Shown: positions 51,761 to 59,287 of the stretch, piece after piece
How positions within the stretch are numbered: the first letter of the stretch is position 1
Layout: the number at the start of each line of letters is the position of its first letter
NCBI GenBank assembly: GCA_045121595.1
Contig: JBGVGI010000003.1
Location: 68,730-132,729 of the forward strand
Direction: 5' to 3'
Length of the DNA: 64,000 nucleotides
Source: Fumia sp045121595
GTDB taxonomy: Bacteria > Bacillota > Clostridia > Oscillospirales > Ruminococcaceae
Position numbers and translations under genes: made by a program
The notes under the pieces: generated by a model
What the model was told of the DNA's origin: nothing
What the model saw: the letters and a program-made list of their open reading frames with translations, nothing else
Database searches by the model: none

Positions 51761-51788
51761 ATTATACATTTTTTACAAAAATTTTCAA
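51761..51788 (-). promoter_or_regulatory. Promoter of the catabolic cluster
   Basis: On the minus strand TTGAAA (51788-51783), 16-bp spacer, consensus TATAAT (51766-51761). Confidence 0.65.
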
Positions 51789-51879
51789 GCGATTTTTAAA
51801 AAATGAAAGATTTTGCAACAACTTTGAATTTTAAGCAAAAAAAATGTCAAAATCCTTGGCAGAACTTTGACAATTTTAA

Positions 51880-53208
51880 TTAATAATGAAATTGTTTGCG
51901 TTTTAAAAGCATCATAACAACCGACAAAAATGCCGCCATAAACTCCGCCACCACAACCGATATCCAGATTCCGTCAACCTTAAAAATCAAAGGCAGAAGC
52001 ATAACCGCCAGTATCTGGAATACGAGGGTTCTTAAAAACGAAATAAATGCCGAAGTCACCCCGTCACTGAGTGCCGTGAAAAAGCCTGAGCCGAAAATCG
52101 CCATACCCATAAACAAAAAGCAAAGTGAGTAAATTTTAAGTCCCTTGCAGGTAAGTGATAAAAGCTCAGGGTCGTAGCCCACGAAAAATTTCGACAAAGG
52201 TGCCGCAAAAACAATTCCCGTCACCACCATAAAAATCGCAGAAATACAGATGACTTTAACACTCTTATTAAGCACGTTTTTAAGCTCAGTATGATTTTGC
52301 GCTCCGAAATTAAACCCGAAAACGGGTGCCGTGCCGATAGAATAGCCGATAAAAGCCGCCGCAAAGATAAAGCTTACGTACATAATAACGCCGTACGCCG
52401 CAACTCCGTCTTCCCCCGCGTATTTTAAAAGCTGAACGTTATAAAGCATACCGACAACCGACATCGAAATATTGCTCATAAGCTCGGACGAGCCGTTTAC
52501 ACAGGCTTTCACTATAGCCTTGCCGTAATATCTCGTTTTGCCGAGAGAAAGTAAGCTGTCGTTTTTCTTTGCAAAATAGATAAGCGGAATAACACCGCCC
52601 ACCACCTGACTTAAAGCAGTAGCAAACGCCGCCCCCACTATTCCAAAACTGAAAACTCCGACAAGCAAAGCGTCAAGCACCATATTGGTAACGCCTGAAG
52701 CTACCGTTGTATAAAGCCCGAGCTTCGGCTTTTCCGCCGTTACAAAAAAGGTTTGAAACTCCATCTGCAGAATATAAAAAGGGAGTGCTAAAAGGTTTAT
52801 TCTTCCGTACAAAACGGCGTTTTTATGCATCTCCCCCTCACCGCCGATTAGGGTAGTAACCTGAGGGAGAAAAACAATTCCAAAAAACGCAATTATAACG
52901 CCTAAAATAAAAGAAACGTAGATATAAAGCGAGAAATATTCGTTTGCTTTTTTATGGTCACCCTCGCCTAAGGTTTTTGCAACGATAGCGCTTCCGCCCG
53001 TACCGAACATAAACCCGACAGTACCCATAATCATCAGAAACGGCCAGATAAGATTCACCGCCGCAAAGGGAGTTTTGCCGACGAAATTCGAAACGAAAAA
53101 CCCGTCAACCACCCCGTAAATCGAGGTGAAAATCATCATCGCAATAGACGGCAGGGTGAATTTAAAAAGTTTTTTGTATGTAAAGTGATCTGAAAGCTTA
53201 ATTTCCAT
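51880..53208 (-). CDS. MATE family efflux transporter
   Basis: 442 residues with twelve predicted membrane helices. The MATE/NorM-DinF pattern is visible: TLPSIAMMIFTSIYGVVDGFFVSNFVG at the start, GTGGSAIVAKTLGEGDHKKANEYF in the first half and GYSIGTAPVFGFNFGAQNHTELKNVL at the start of the second. It exports cationic or polyaromatic compounds using a Na+ or H+ gradient. The start overlaps the ceramidase-like gene by 11 nt. Confidence 0.95.
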   Translation of the reverse strand: MEIKLSDHFTYKKLFKFTLPSIAMMIFTSIYGVVDGFFVSNFVGKTPFAAVNLIWPFLMIMGTVGFMFGTGGSAIVAKTLGEGDHKKANEYFSLYIYVSFILGVIIAFFGIVFLPQVTTLIGGEGEMHKNAVLYGRINLLALPFYILQMEFQTFFVTAEKPKLGLYTTVASGVTNMVLDALLVGVFSFGIVGAAFATALSQVVGGVIPLIYFAKKNDSLLSLGKTRYYGKAIVKACVNGSSELMSNISMSVVGMLYNVQLLKYAGEDGVAAYGVIMYVSFIFAAAFIGYSIGTAPVFGFNFGAQNHTELKNVLNKSVKVICISAIFMVVTGIVFAAPLSKFFVGYDPELLSLTCKGLKIYSLCFLFMGMAIFGSGFFTALSDGVTSAFISFLRTLVFQILAVMLLPLIFKVDGIWISVVVAEFMAAFLSVVMMLLKRKQFHY

Positions 53209-54487
53209 TATTTAAGTTTTTAAGTGATGCTTTGTAACCTTTCTGAATTTTTTCGTCAATGCCTTTTTTGAACGGACCAATAAGGCGGTATTCAAAGTAG
53301 CAAAGTGCCTCGTATCCGCCCTCGTCAAGCTCGAAGTCATTAACGACGTATGCACAACAGTCGGTGTAACCGATAAAGAACATCTTCTTGTCCTTAAAGC
53401 ATTCCTTCACGCATTTTTTAACGTGATTTGTAGGCTCACCGCCCATAGTTGCAATATATACGTCGTCGCAGAGTTTTACCGTCTGGCAGTGCAAAAGCAA
53501 AACTCGGGGGAGTACTTCGTGACCGCCCTCGTTTGCAATATAGTTTGCGTTTATGTAGTTAATGTTCTTTTCACCATAAGGAATAAACTCATCGCAAAGC
53601 TCTTTAAAGCGTTCCTTACTCTGTTCTTCCATAGGAAGCTCTGCCGCAAATTCATCGGAAGCTATCTGAAGCTCAAACTTGTAGTTTTTGCCGTCAACTG
53701 CTTTTATTACGTCGTTTGCAATAGATTTTGCAAATCTGTCAACGTGTGAAAAAGGCAAAGGCTGAGCAAATTTTCCGTCAACCACCGTTGCCATCGGACG
53801 CACGTCGCCACCTGCCGACTGGAAGTAAAGGGATACGCATCCGTAATAATTTGCATCAATAAGCTGACAAACACGGGCAGGGAACTCACCGCTTAAGGAA
53901 GAATCCGCAGGGTAGAAAACAGGGTGACAACCGTAGCTCATCACAACGCTTTTAACGTCACCGAACAAATCCCTTACAACGAGTACGCCAAACTCGGTAT
54001 CACGTTCGTGCTTAGGATCTGCAAAGTTCATAAACACGCCGTCCTTGTAACCTCTGCGGCTGATACTGAAAAATGCTTCAAAGGTGGTATGTTCAATCGT
54101 GCCTTCAAACATCGTGTTCATCGCACGGTCCAAAGTTTTCTTAGCACGGTCGAGTAAAAACGCTTCGTATTCTTCGTTTGCAAAGCACTGACTGTAACCT
54201 CTTGCCGCAGGTGCAATATGGTCGTGAGTACAACCTAAAATAAAGGCAGACTCCTCAACCCCGTACTTTTCCTTAGCATATTTTGCAAGGCAGTTATTAA
54301 GGCTTCTTTCGTGGAAAAGCAAATCCATCGACATAAGCACCGTCTTGTTTTCGCCGTCACTCATCGCAAGGCATCTTACAAACACGTCATCGTGAACGTA
54401 ATCGTAATTCCCCGTGTTCCCCCTCGCACACGCAAGTACCATATTAAAGGGTGGTGTGATAATATCTTTAGAAATACCAAAATACAT
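53198..54487 (-). CDS. Neutral/alkaline ceramidase-like protein
   Basis: 429 residues from the ATG at 54487 (MYFGISKDIITPP), behind GGAGAG; the longer frame reads back through the repeat and promoter. It matches the N-terminal catalytic domain of non-lysosomal ceramidases: THDH (87-90, zinc site), GCHPVF (third histidine) and QSAGGDVRP. It has no signal peptide and is shorter than the ~650-residue secreted enzymes, so it may act inside the cell on another amide or ester. Co-transcribed with the MATE gene. Confidence 0.82.
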   Translation of the reverse strand: MYFGISKDIITPPFNMVLACARGNTGNYDYVHDDVFVRCLAMSDGENKTVLMSMDLLFHERSLNNCLAKYAKEKYGVEESAFILGCTHDHIAPAARGYSQCFANEEYEAFLLDRAKKTLDRAMNTMFEGTIEHTTFEAFFSISRRGYKDGVFMNFADPKHERDTEFGVLVVRDLFGDVKSVVMSYGCHPVFYPADSSLSGEFPARVCQLIDANYYGCVSLYFQSAGGDVRPMATVVDGKFAQPLPFSHVDRFAKSIANDVIKAVDGKNYKFELQIASDEFAAELPMEEQSKERFKELCDEFIPYGEKNINYINANYIANEGGHEVLPRVLLLHCQTVKLCDDVYIATMGGEPTNHVKKCVKECFKDKKMFFIGYTDCCAYVVNDFELDEGGYEALCYFEYRLIGPFKKGIDEKIQKGYKASLKNLNNGN

Positions 54488-54507
54488 AAAAATCTCTCCT
54501 TTTCTCT

Positions 54508-54537
54508 TAGGCATAACCGACAAATCCGATATGCCTA
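54508..54537. repeat. Dispersed palindromic repeat, copy 3 (hairpin form)
   Basis: TAGGCATA (54508-54515) and TATGCCTA (54530-54537) pair perfectly around a 14-nt loop; 54508-54527 is identical to 63861-63880. It lies between the promoter at 54547-54574 and the ribosome site, so it is the 5' leader hairpin of the ceramidase/MATE mRNA. Confidence 0.8.
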
Positions 54538-54546
54538 TATAAATCC

Positions 54547-54574
54547 ATTTTAACATAAACAAAAATAAAGTCAA
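54547..54574 (-). promoter_or_regulatory. Promoter of the ceramidase-like/MATE operon
   Basis: On the minus strand TTGACT (54574-54569), 16-bp spacer, TAAAAT (54552-54547). Confidence 0.65.
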
Positions 54575-54577
54575 GAA

Positions 54578-54600
54578 AAAAGAGGGGAATCCCCCTCTTA
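54578..54600 (-). terminator. Terminator of the WYL operon
   Basis: On the minus strand AAGAGGGG - gatt - CCCCTCTT, followed by TTTTTC. The stem overlaps the stop codon of the 119-aa gene. Confidence 0.85.
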
Positions 54601-54957
54601 AATCACGTAGTATTCGTTACACATATGACACTGATAATGCTCATCGTAACAGAGTATAGTGCTTTTGTCCGTGTATTTTTCCGTCACAGCCGTGATAAAC
54701 TCTTCCATACATTTATCAAAATAGATAAGATAACTGTCATCGCTTTTACGGTAAACCACCCTGCCACGGGGATAATAATCAAAGTCGACTTTATACCTTT
54801 GCTTATAGTTTTCCTCCCAGATCTTGTAGTGACTATGAGGATAGTTTAGAAAATCGCCGTACTCCTCCCCTTCGGCAAGAGAACAACCGTGAAAAAGCAG
54901 TTCTCCGTTCACGCAGAAAAATAAAGAGGGTCCGATTACTTTGTTTTCAGTTTCCAT
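54598..54957 (-). CDS. Hypothetical protein, last gene of the WYL operon
   Basis: 119 residues: GPSLFFCVNGELLFHGCSLAEGEEYGDFLNYPHSHYKIW..., aromatic-rich, with a C-terminal CxxxxxxCHMC-type cysteine cluster (CYDEHYQCHMC). No family recognised. The phrase FPRG/YPRGRVVYRKSDDSYLIYFDKC suggests a compact beta fold. It overlaps the upstream gene by 22 nt and is therefore translationally coupled. Confidence 0.75.
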   Translation of the reverse strand: METENKVIGPSLFFCVNGELLFHGCSLAEGEEYGDFLNYPHSHYKIWEENYKQRYKVDFDYYPRGRVVYRKSDDSYLIYFDKCMEEFITAVTEKYTDKSTILCYDEHYQCHMCNEYYVI

Positions 54958-55664
54958 TTGCAGTCATCCTCATTTCCTTTTAACAACTTACAAACATCAG
55001 AAAATACAGTTTTTGCATATGCAAAAAGAATATTTCTGTCAACCATAAACCACATTGGGTGCACAAACTCAAGATAGAAAATATTATCCTTTTCGAAATA
55101 TTTAGCACCTGACGGAAGGGTTTTAATTTCTTCGTTCTCAACTTTAAACATAATTTTTGCAAAATCAAAAGTTCCTCCACAGATAACAAGTTCCGGGCAA
55201 ATACACTTTTCTATTTCTTCGACAATAATATGGCCATACTTATTTGCAGCATACAGAATTTCTTCATACTTACTGCTACCGCCGCCAGCAGTCTTTTTGA
55301 TATTCACAACCGCTGTCTCAAGCAGATTTTTCTGCAATTTTTTTGTATCAAAATTTCCATATTCATCAGTGCAATCAACAAAATCCACATCCGTTTTATG
55401 TAATGCTTCTAACCACAAACAAATATTAGGCCATGTTTTATACATGGTATCCGCATATGCCTGTTGCCTGGTGTTTTCCATAAAATCGGTCCAATCTTTT
55501 TCCATATCAGGATAGTTTACTTCTTTAAGCAAAAACAAAGTTTTGATATCAGATTTCATAAATCTTTCTTCATCCACCACACCATCAAAAGCAATATACT
55601 TTCCCTCAAACAGTTCCCTGTTTTCCTCCAATAAATTTGCTACTCTTTCATTAATTTTACTCAT
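54936..55664 (-). CDS. Hypothetical protein, possibly uracil-DNA-glycosylase-fold
   Basis: 242 residues from the ATG at 55664, one base after the WYL stop. Two segments resemble UDG-superfamily motifs: an N-terminal FLLKEVNYPD in the place of GE(N/P)PG, and a C-terminal FVHPMWF where the superfamily has HPS; LVICGGTF lies between, like the central strand. The resemblance is weak and could be chance, so no activity is assigned. Its operon partner WYL regulator often controls defence or DNA-damage genes. Confidence 0.7.
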   Translation of the reverse strand: MSKINERVANLLEENRELFEGKYIAFDGVVDEERFMKSDIKTLFLLKEVNYPDMEKDWTDFMENTRQQAYADTMYKTWPNICLWLEALHKTDVDFVDCTDEYGNFDTKKLQKNLLETAVVNIKKTAGGGSSKYEEILYAANKYGHIIVEEIEKCICPELVICGGTFDFAKIMFKVENEEIKTLPSGAKYFEKDNIFYLEFVHPMWFMVDRNILFAYAKTVFSDVCKLLKGNEDDCKWKLKTK

Positions 55665-55665
55665 C

Positions 55666-56712
55666 CTACTTTTCCCCCTCATATTTTCCAACAGCGTTTT
55701 TTAAATCCTCTTTTACTGTATCTACTAAGCTTTCGGGTTCGAGTATCTGCACGTATGGCGCATATTGCAAAGCCCAAAAGCGCATAGCCTTGACGTTTGC
55801 CGTAACAGTTGCGGTCACCGAGTCCTCACACTCGTCATAAAAGCTTATTCCGTTTCCAAACCAGTTTATAAGCTCACCCGCCATATCGGGGTTGGTTTTC
55901 ATAACAATTCTTTCGCTTTCACCCGAAAACATATAAACATGCTCCGCCATATGTTTGGGTAAATCAAGTCCTTTTTCCAAACCTTTTACTTTATTTTTAG
56001 GCTTTGCCGGAACATCTAAAATGTCAATGTTTGCAATATGATCTACACGGTAGTGAGAAACGTTATCGTATTTATCAAAGTTTCCTATCAGGTAGTAACT
56101 ACCATTAGTTGTAACCATCTGGTAAGGGTTTACTACATACTTTTTATTTTCTCCATCCGATTTTTTGCGAAGGTGAAGTTTTTTATCGGTACCGTAATCC
56201 CCATAATTGAATGTTACCTGACGATTTCTTTCAATAGCTTCATCAAGAATTTCAATTGTATAAAAGAGTTCTGCATTTTGTGGTTTATCCTCCGGTAGAT
56301 TATGCACATGGCGAACCTTGGTTTTAAAATATTTGTTTGAAAGACCGGATATTTTATTTATCAATTCCTTACATTGACTGCATGGGATATGCTTTGAGAA
56401 AAGTAAGCTGTCAATCAAAAGACGAAGTTCAGCATCGGAAAAATCTCTTTCCAGATACCAGTCAGTGTAGATGACTTCTTCCTCGCCATCTTTGTTATGG
56501 CGGACAGTTTCGGAAAATTCGAGATTGTAACCAAAATCGATAAGATTCATAAGATTACGCTTGATTGCCTTGCGATCTACAACCATATCATATTCCGACC
56601 TTAAAATATCAATTATTTCCTTCTGACTGAGGCGGTGGTTTTCGTCAGTATACCGCTTTAAAATATCAAGAATATTTATAATAAGCATCTTTTTGGGTTG
56701 TTTTGTATACAA
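55666..56712 (-). CDS. WYL-domain transcriptional regulator (YafY-like)
   Basis: 348 residues. N-terminal winged HTH (about 8-70: MLIINILDILKRYTDENHRLSQKEII...DRKAIKRNLMNL). The WYL domain at about 145-235 includes YVVNPYQMVTTNGSYYLIGNFDKYDNVSHYRVDHI. A WCX-like C-terminal extension follows. WYL domains bind nucleotides or nucleic acid and switch on stress or defence genes. A palindrome sits inside its promoter (56759-56775), consistent with self-control. It is the first gene of a three-gene operon. Confidence 0.92.
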   Translation of the reverse strand: MYTKQPKKMLIINILDILKRYTDENHRLSQKEIIDILRSEYDMVVDRKAIKRNLMNLIDFGYNLEFSETVRHNKDGEEEVIYTDWYLERDFSDAELRLLIDSLLFSKHIPCSQCKELINKISGLSNKYFKTKVRHVHNLPEDKPQNAELFYTIEILDEAIERNRQVTFNYGDYGTDKKLHLRKKSDGENKKYVVNPYQMVTTNGSYYLIGNFDKYDNVSHYRVDHIANIDILDVPAKPKNKVKGLEKGLDLPKHMAEHVYMFSGESERIVMKTNPDMAGELINWFGNGISFYDECEDSVTATVTANVKAMRFWALQYAPYVQILEPESLVDTVKEDLKNAVGKYEGEK

Positions 56713-56753
56713 ACTAAAGCGCCTCCATCTGTACTAAATTATCGTGTGACTTA

Positions 56754-56782
56754 ATTATATCATACACTATATGATTTTACAA
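56754..56782 (-). promoter_or_regulatory. Promoter and candidate operator of the WYL operon
   Basis: On the minus strand TTGTAA (56782-56777), 17-bp spacer, consensus TATAAT (56759-56754). Filling the spacer is the inverted repeat ATCATA-cacta-TATGAT (56759-56775), a classic place for an autorepressor site. Confidence 0.7.
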
Positions 56783-56787
56783 GGAAA

Positions 56788-58065
56788 TCATATCTCCACG
56801 TTTACTATATTCATCTTGCTTTTAAGCTTTTGTATATCGGAATAAAGAAGTACTTCCTTCTCCATGAGGCTTTTGGCAACTTCCTCAAGAAATTCTCTGT
56901 TTTTAAGCAGGATATCCTTTGCCTTTAACATATATCGTTCGAGTTCTGCATGAACCAAAGCTTCGTTTCTTGCGTTCATATTTTCCGACATCTTGATATG
57001 CCACATCGCAACGTCAACTCCACCAAGTCCACAGGTAGCATTTTCCATAATGCCTTCACGTATTCTGCCGAACGCCCTTGATATATCCGACTGGCACCCA
57101 CTCGCGCAGGCTTCGGAATAATACAGTTCAACAGCTGCTTTTCCACCTAAGGACACCAGGATTTCCTGAGACCTTCTTGTCAGGTCTTTGCATCTGCGCA
57201 TAAATCCGCCCGAATGTGTTCCGCCCCTCTTTCTGAGCGACACAATACCCACACTTCCGGGACACAATACTTCGCTGATAACAGCGTGTCCAGCCTCATG
57301 TAATGCCATTTTCTCGGCGTCTTCCTTTGGAATTTCAGCGAAACTGTCAGGGGCTTCATACTCACTTCTGATAACAGCGTTTACTATATCTTCGATGGCA
57401 ATTTTTTCCTTTCTTTCGTATGCTGCGGAAATCGCCGCCTCATTAAGAATGGTTTCGAGTTCAGCACAGGAGCTGTAGCTTATCATCTTTGCAACATCAT
57501 CAATATTGAGGTCATCGGCAATTTCTTTATCTTTAAGATAATACTTTACAATCTCAGAAGCATCGGACCGCGATGGAGCACTGACCTCGATTTTTCTGTC
57601 AAAACGTCCCAGACGGATGAGCGAATCGGGGAGTTTGTCTATATCGTTTGCGGTGCCTATAACAAAAACCTCGCTGTCCTTTACTTCGTCAATTCCCGCC
57701 TGAACAGCAACGTATTCTTCAGCATCCCTGCAGTTAAAGTCCTCGTTTGCAAACTTATCCATATCGTCAAGAAATACGATACATGGCGCATTTGCTTTCG
57801 CTCTGTGAAAAGTGCTGGTGATATCACCGATAAAATAATTTGTTGCTTTTTTGCGCCTTATCGTATAGGTTGTAAGCCCGCTTTCTTCGATAAAGCACTT
57901 CGCGAGCAAAGTTTTGCCAAGTCCGGGTGCCCCGTGAAGCAAAATGCCTCGTGGGAACTTCGCCCCCAGTTTTTCGTAAACTTCTTTGTTGTGAACCATA
58001 TCACAAATCTGCATAAATTCTTTCTTTATTGCGTCATAACCGATTACCTTGTCAAATGCATTCAT
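56788..58065 (-). CDS. FtsH-like AAA+ zinc protease lacking the membrane domain
   Basis: 425 residues. AAA module: Walker A GAPGLGKT (45-52), Walker B FLDDMD (98-103), arginine finger region RLGRFDR (151-157). The M41 protease has HEAGH (256-260) and a third ligand Asp327 in QSDISRA. FtsH proteins are usually ~600-700 residues with two N-terminal membrane helices; those are absent, and the protein starts directly at the AAA domain. A small membrane protein encoded 12 nt upstream could recruit it to the membrane. The normal ftsH is presumably elsewhere. Substrate unknown. Confidence 0.92.
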   Translation of the reverse strand: MNAFDKVIGYDAIKKEFMQICDMVHNKEVYEKLGAKFPRGILLHGAPGLGKTLLAKCFIEESGLTTYTIRRKKATNYFIGDITSTFHRAKANAPCIVFLDDMDKFANEDFNCRDAEEYVAVQAGIDEVKDSEVFVIGTANDIDKLPDSLIRLGRFDRKIEVSAPSRSDASEIVKYYLKDKEIADDLNIDDVAKMISYSSCAELETILNEAAISAAYERKEKIAIEDIVNAVIRSEYEAPDSFAEIPKEDAEKMALHEAGHAVISEVLCPGSVGIVSLRKRGGTHSGGFMRRCKDLTRRSQEILVSLGGKAAVELYYSEACASGCQSDISRAFGRIREGIMENATCGLGGVDVAMWHIKMSENMNARNEALVHAELERYMLKAKDILLKNREFLEEVAKSLMEKEVLLYSDIQKLKSKMNIVNVEI

Positions 58066-58077
58066 AATTTTTCCTCC

Positions 58078-58299
58078 TTAAATTATTAAAAGTATAAAAA
58101 CTACCAACCCCAGAATTCCCAATCCTATGAGCCCGTCTTCAACACTGTCACTTTCATTTGTTTTACTGAGTGGAAACAGCGGTGTTTCGTTTAACTTCCT
58201 TTGCTGTTCGATCCTGTCGAGATTATTTGCAATAATCATCACGTCGAGCGGATCGAGACTCTTTGTAAGATCCACCTTCAAATCTTTTTCGTCAAACAT
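58078..58299 (-). CDS. Small C-tail-anchored membrane protein
   Basis: 73 residues from the ATG at 58299 (MFDEKDLKVDLTKSLDPLD), behind GGAGG. The N-terminal 50 residues are soluble; the C-terminal ~17 (GLIGLGILGLVVFILLII) form one membrane helix running to the end of the protein. No family recognised. Cotranscription with the soluble FtsH-like protease suggests an adaptor or membrane anchor. Confidence 0.75.
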   Translation of the reverse strand: MFDEKDLKVDLTKSLDPLDVMIIANNLDRIEQQRKLNETPLFPLSKTNESDSVEDGLIGLGILGLVVFILLII

Positions 58300-58316
58300 A
58301 AAATTTCCTCCATTCA

Positions 58317-58359
58317 TTTTGTCCTGTATATATAAAATACCATTATCAATGGGACAAAA
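58317..58359 (-). promoter_or_regulatory. Promoter with flanking inverted repeat, protease operon
   Basis: On the minus strand TTGTCC, 17-bp spacer, TATATA. The -35 lies inside the arm GGACAAAA/TTTTGTCC (58352-58359), whose partner TTTTGTCC/GGACAAAA (58317-58324) lies past the -10. A second palindrome CCATT-atc-AATGG sits between. This looks like a repressor-controlled promoter. Confidence 0.55.
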
Positions 58360-58420
58360 ACGCCCCATCACTTATATCAACCCCTTTTTTCGCCTTACAA
58401 AATTCCTCTTTTAAACTGTA

Positions 58421-58454
58421 AAAAAGCACAAACCGTTATGGTTTGTGCTTTTTT
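58421..58454. terminator. Bidirectional terminator after the helical-bundle gene
   Basis: AAAAGCACAAACC and GGTTTGTGCTTTT form a 13-bp stem with A and T runs on both sides. Confidence 0.85.
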
Positions 58455-58455
58455 A

Positions 58456-58890
58456 TTACAGATATTCTCTTATATCAATGGCAAGTTTTTCTTCCAAGTT
58501 TGTAAGGCGTTTTGCGATGTCCTTTGAAACCTCGTCTGCCGCCTTATACTTATTCATATACTTGTTTAACGACTTGACCCCCATATTGCATCCGTCGGTC
58601 ATAAGATCGGAAATCGTTTCGTCCGATTCGTTGAGAGCAAGTTTCACGTTTGTTTTCATCCACGACATTCCCTTAGCCATGGGGTCAGGCTTTTTGCCGT
58701 CATCGTGGTATTTATTCAAAAGGCTTTCAATTTCACTTTCAAGTTTTTGATGCTCGTCTTTACATTTTATAAGCTTTCCCTTTAAATCCTGATTACTAAC
58801 GTAATCAAGCACGTCGTCAATGGAAGAAACCCCCACCTTAACCCCCGCATCACATTCTCTCAAAAGCTTTACAGTATCTTTTTCAATCAT
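58456..58890 (-). CDS. Conserved helical-bundle protein (DUF2383/ferritin-like)
   Basis: 144 residues, all helical: MIEKDTVKLLRECDAGVKVGVSSIDDVLDYV, CKDEHQKLESEIESLLNKY, PMAKGMSWMKTNVKLALNESDETISDLMTDGCNMGVKSLNKYM. This matches a family of four-helix ferritin-like proteins of Firmicutes with no proven function; the MTDGCNMG segment is its strongest signature from memory. It has AAAGGAG before the ATG and forms its own transcript. Confidence 0.8.
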   Translation of the reverse strand: MIEKDTVKLLRECDAGVKVGVSSIDDVLDYVSNQDLKGKLIKCKDEHQKLESEIESLLNKYHDDGKKPDPMAKGMSWMKTNVKLALNESDETISDLMTDGCNMGVKSLNKYMNKYKAADEVSKDIAKRLTNLEEKLAIDIREYL

Positions 58891-58960
58891 AATAATTCTC
58901 CTTTCAGATAACGTAATTATGCCCGATTTTCTTAAATTTATATTTTTTTTAAAAAAAGGC

Positions 58961-58989
58961 TTGATTTTTTTAAAAGTATGTTGTATAAT
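58961..58989 (+). promoter_or_regulatory. Promoter of tRNA-Leu
   Basis: TTGATT (58961-58966), 17-bp spacer, consensus TATAAT (58984-58989), about 21 bp before the tRNA. Confidence 0.8.
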
Positions 58990-59010
58990 AACAAAGTCGC
59001 AACAAGATAC

Positions 59011-59097
59011 GCCGGTGTGTTGGAACTGGCAGACGAGACGGACTCAAAATCCGTTGCTAGCAATGGCGTGTGGGTTCAAGTCCCACCACCGGCACCA
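59011..59097 (+). tRNA. tRNA-Leu, anticodon CAA
   Basis: Acceptor stem GCCGGTG / CACCGGC, discriminator A and an encoded CCA. The anticodon arm ACGGA-CTCAAAA-TCCGT places CAA at 34-36, reading UUG. The long variable arm (GCTAGCAATGGC) is as expected for class II tRNA-Leu, and the T-loop is GTTCAAG. 87 nt in all. Confidence 0.97.
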
Positions 59098-59105
59098 AAT
59101 AAGAC

Positions 59106-59132
59106 AAGAGCATCATCGATGCTCTTTTTTTA
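59106..59132 (+). terminator. Terminator of tRNA-Leu
   Basis: AAGAGCATC - atc - GATGCTCTT, 9-bp stem followed by a T tract. Confidence 0.9.
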
Positions 59133-59148
59133 TTTTATACTGAAAAAT

Positions 59149-59285
59149 GTGGGACTTGAAGCGAGTGGTAGTGAATGACAGTCCGGTGGACTGTCAGAGC
59201 CACGAGCCGGTTTTTCCGCAGAAAAAAAGTCCCACCACCGGCACCAAATAAGAAAAGAGCATCATCGATGCTCTTTTTTATTTTT
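59149..59285 (+). repeat. tRNA-Leu 3'-end duplication with inverted T-arm copy and hairpin
   Basis: 59227-59282 is a direct copy of 59078-59133: tRNA 3' end, CCA, spacer and terminator, with one substitution. 59149-59160 (GTGGGACTTGAA) is the reverse complement of tRNA bases 59075-59086. Between them lies a perfect hairpin GACAGTCC-ggt-GGACTGTC (59177-59195). No reading frame of note. It looks like the remains of a site-specific insertion at the tRNA or a tRNA-derived repeat. Confidence 0.85.
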
Positions 59286-59287
59286 TG

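Noticed and set aside
54488..54574. N-terminal extension of the ceramidase-like protein
   Set aside because: The extension reads through the promoter and the palindromic repeat; the ATG at 54487 has a proper ribosome site and the family start.
54598..58890. Genomic island bounded by tRNA-Leu att repeats
   Set aside because: Both copies of the tRNA 3' end lie on the far side of the tRNA (59078 and 59227), so the repeats do not enclose these genes. No integrase is seen.
59227..59249. A second tRNA gene
   Set aside because: Only the T-arm 3' side, acceptor 3' strand and CCA are present; the 5' half is missing.
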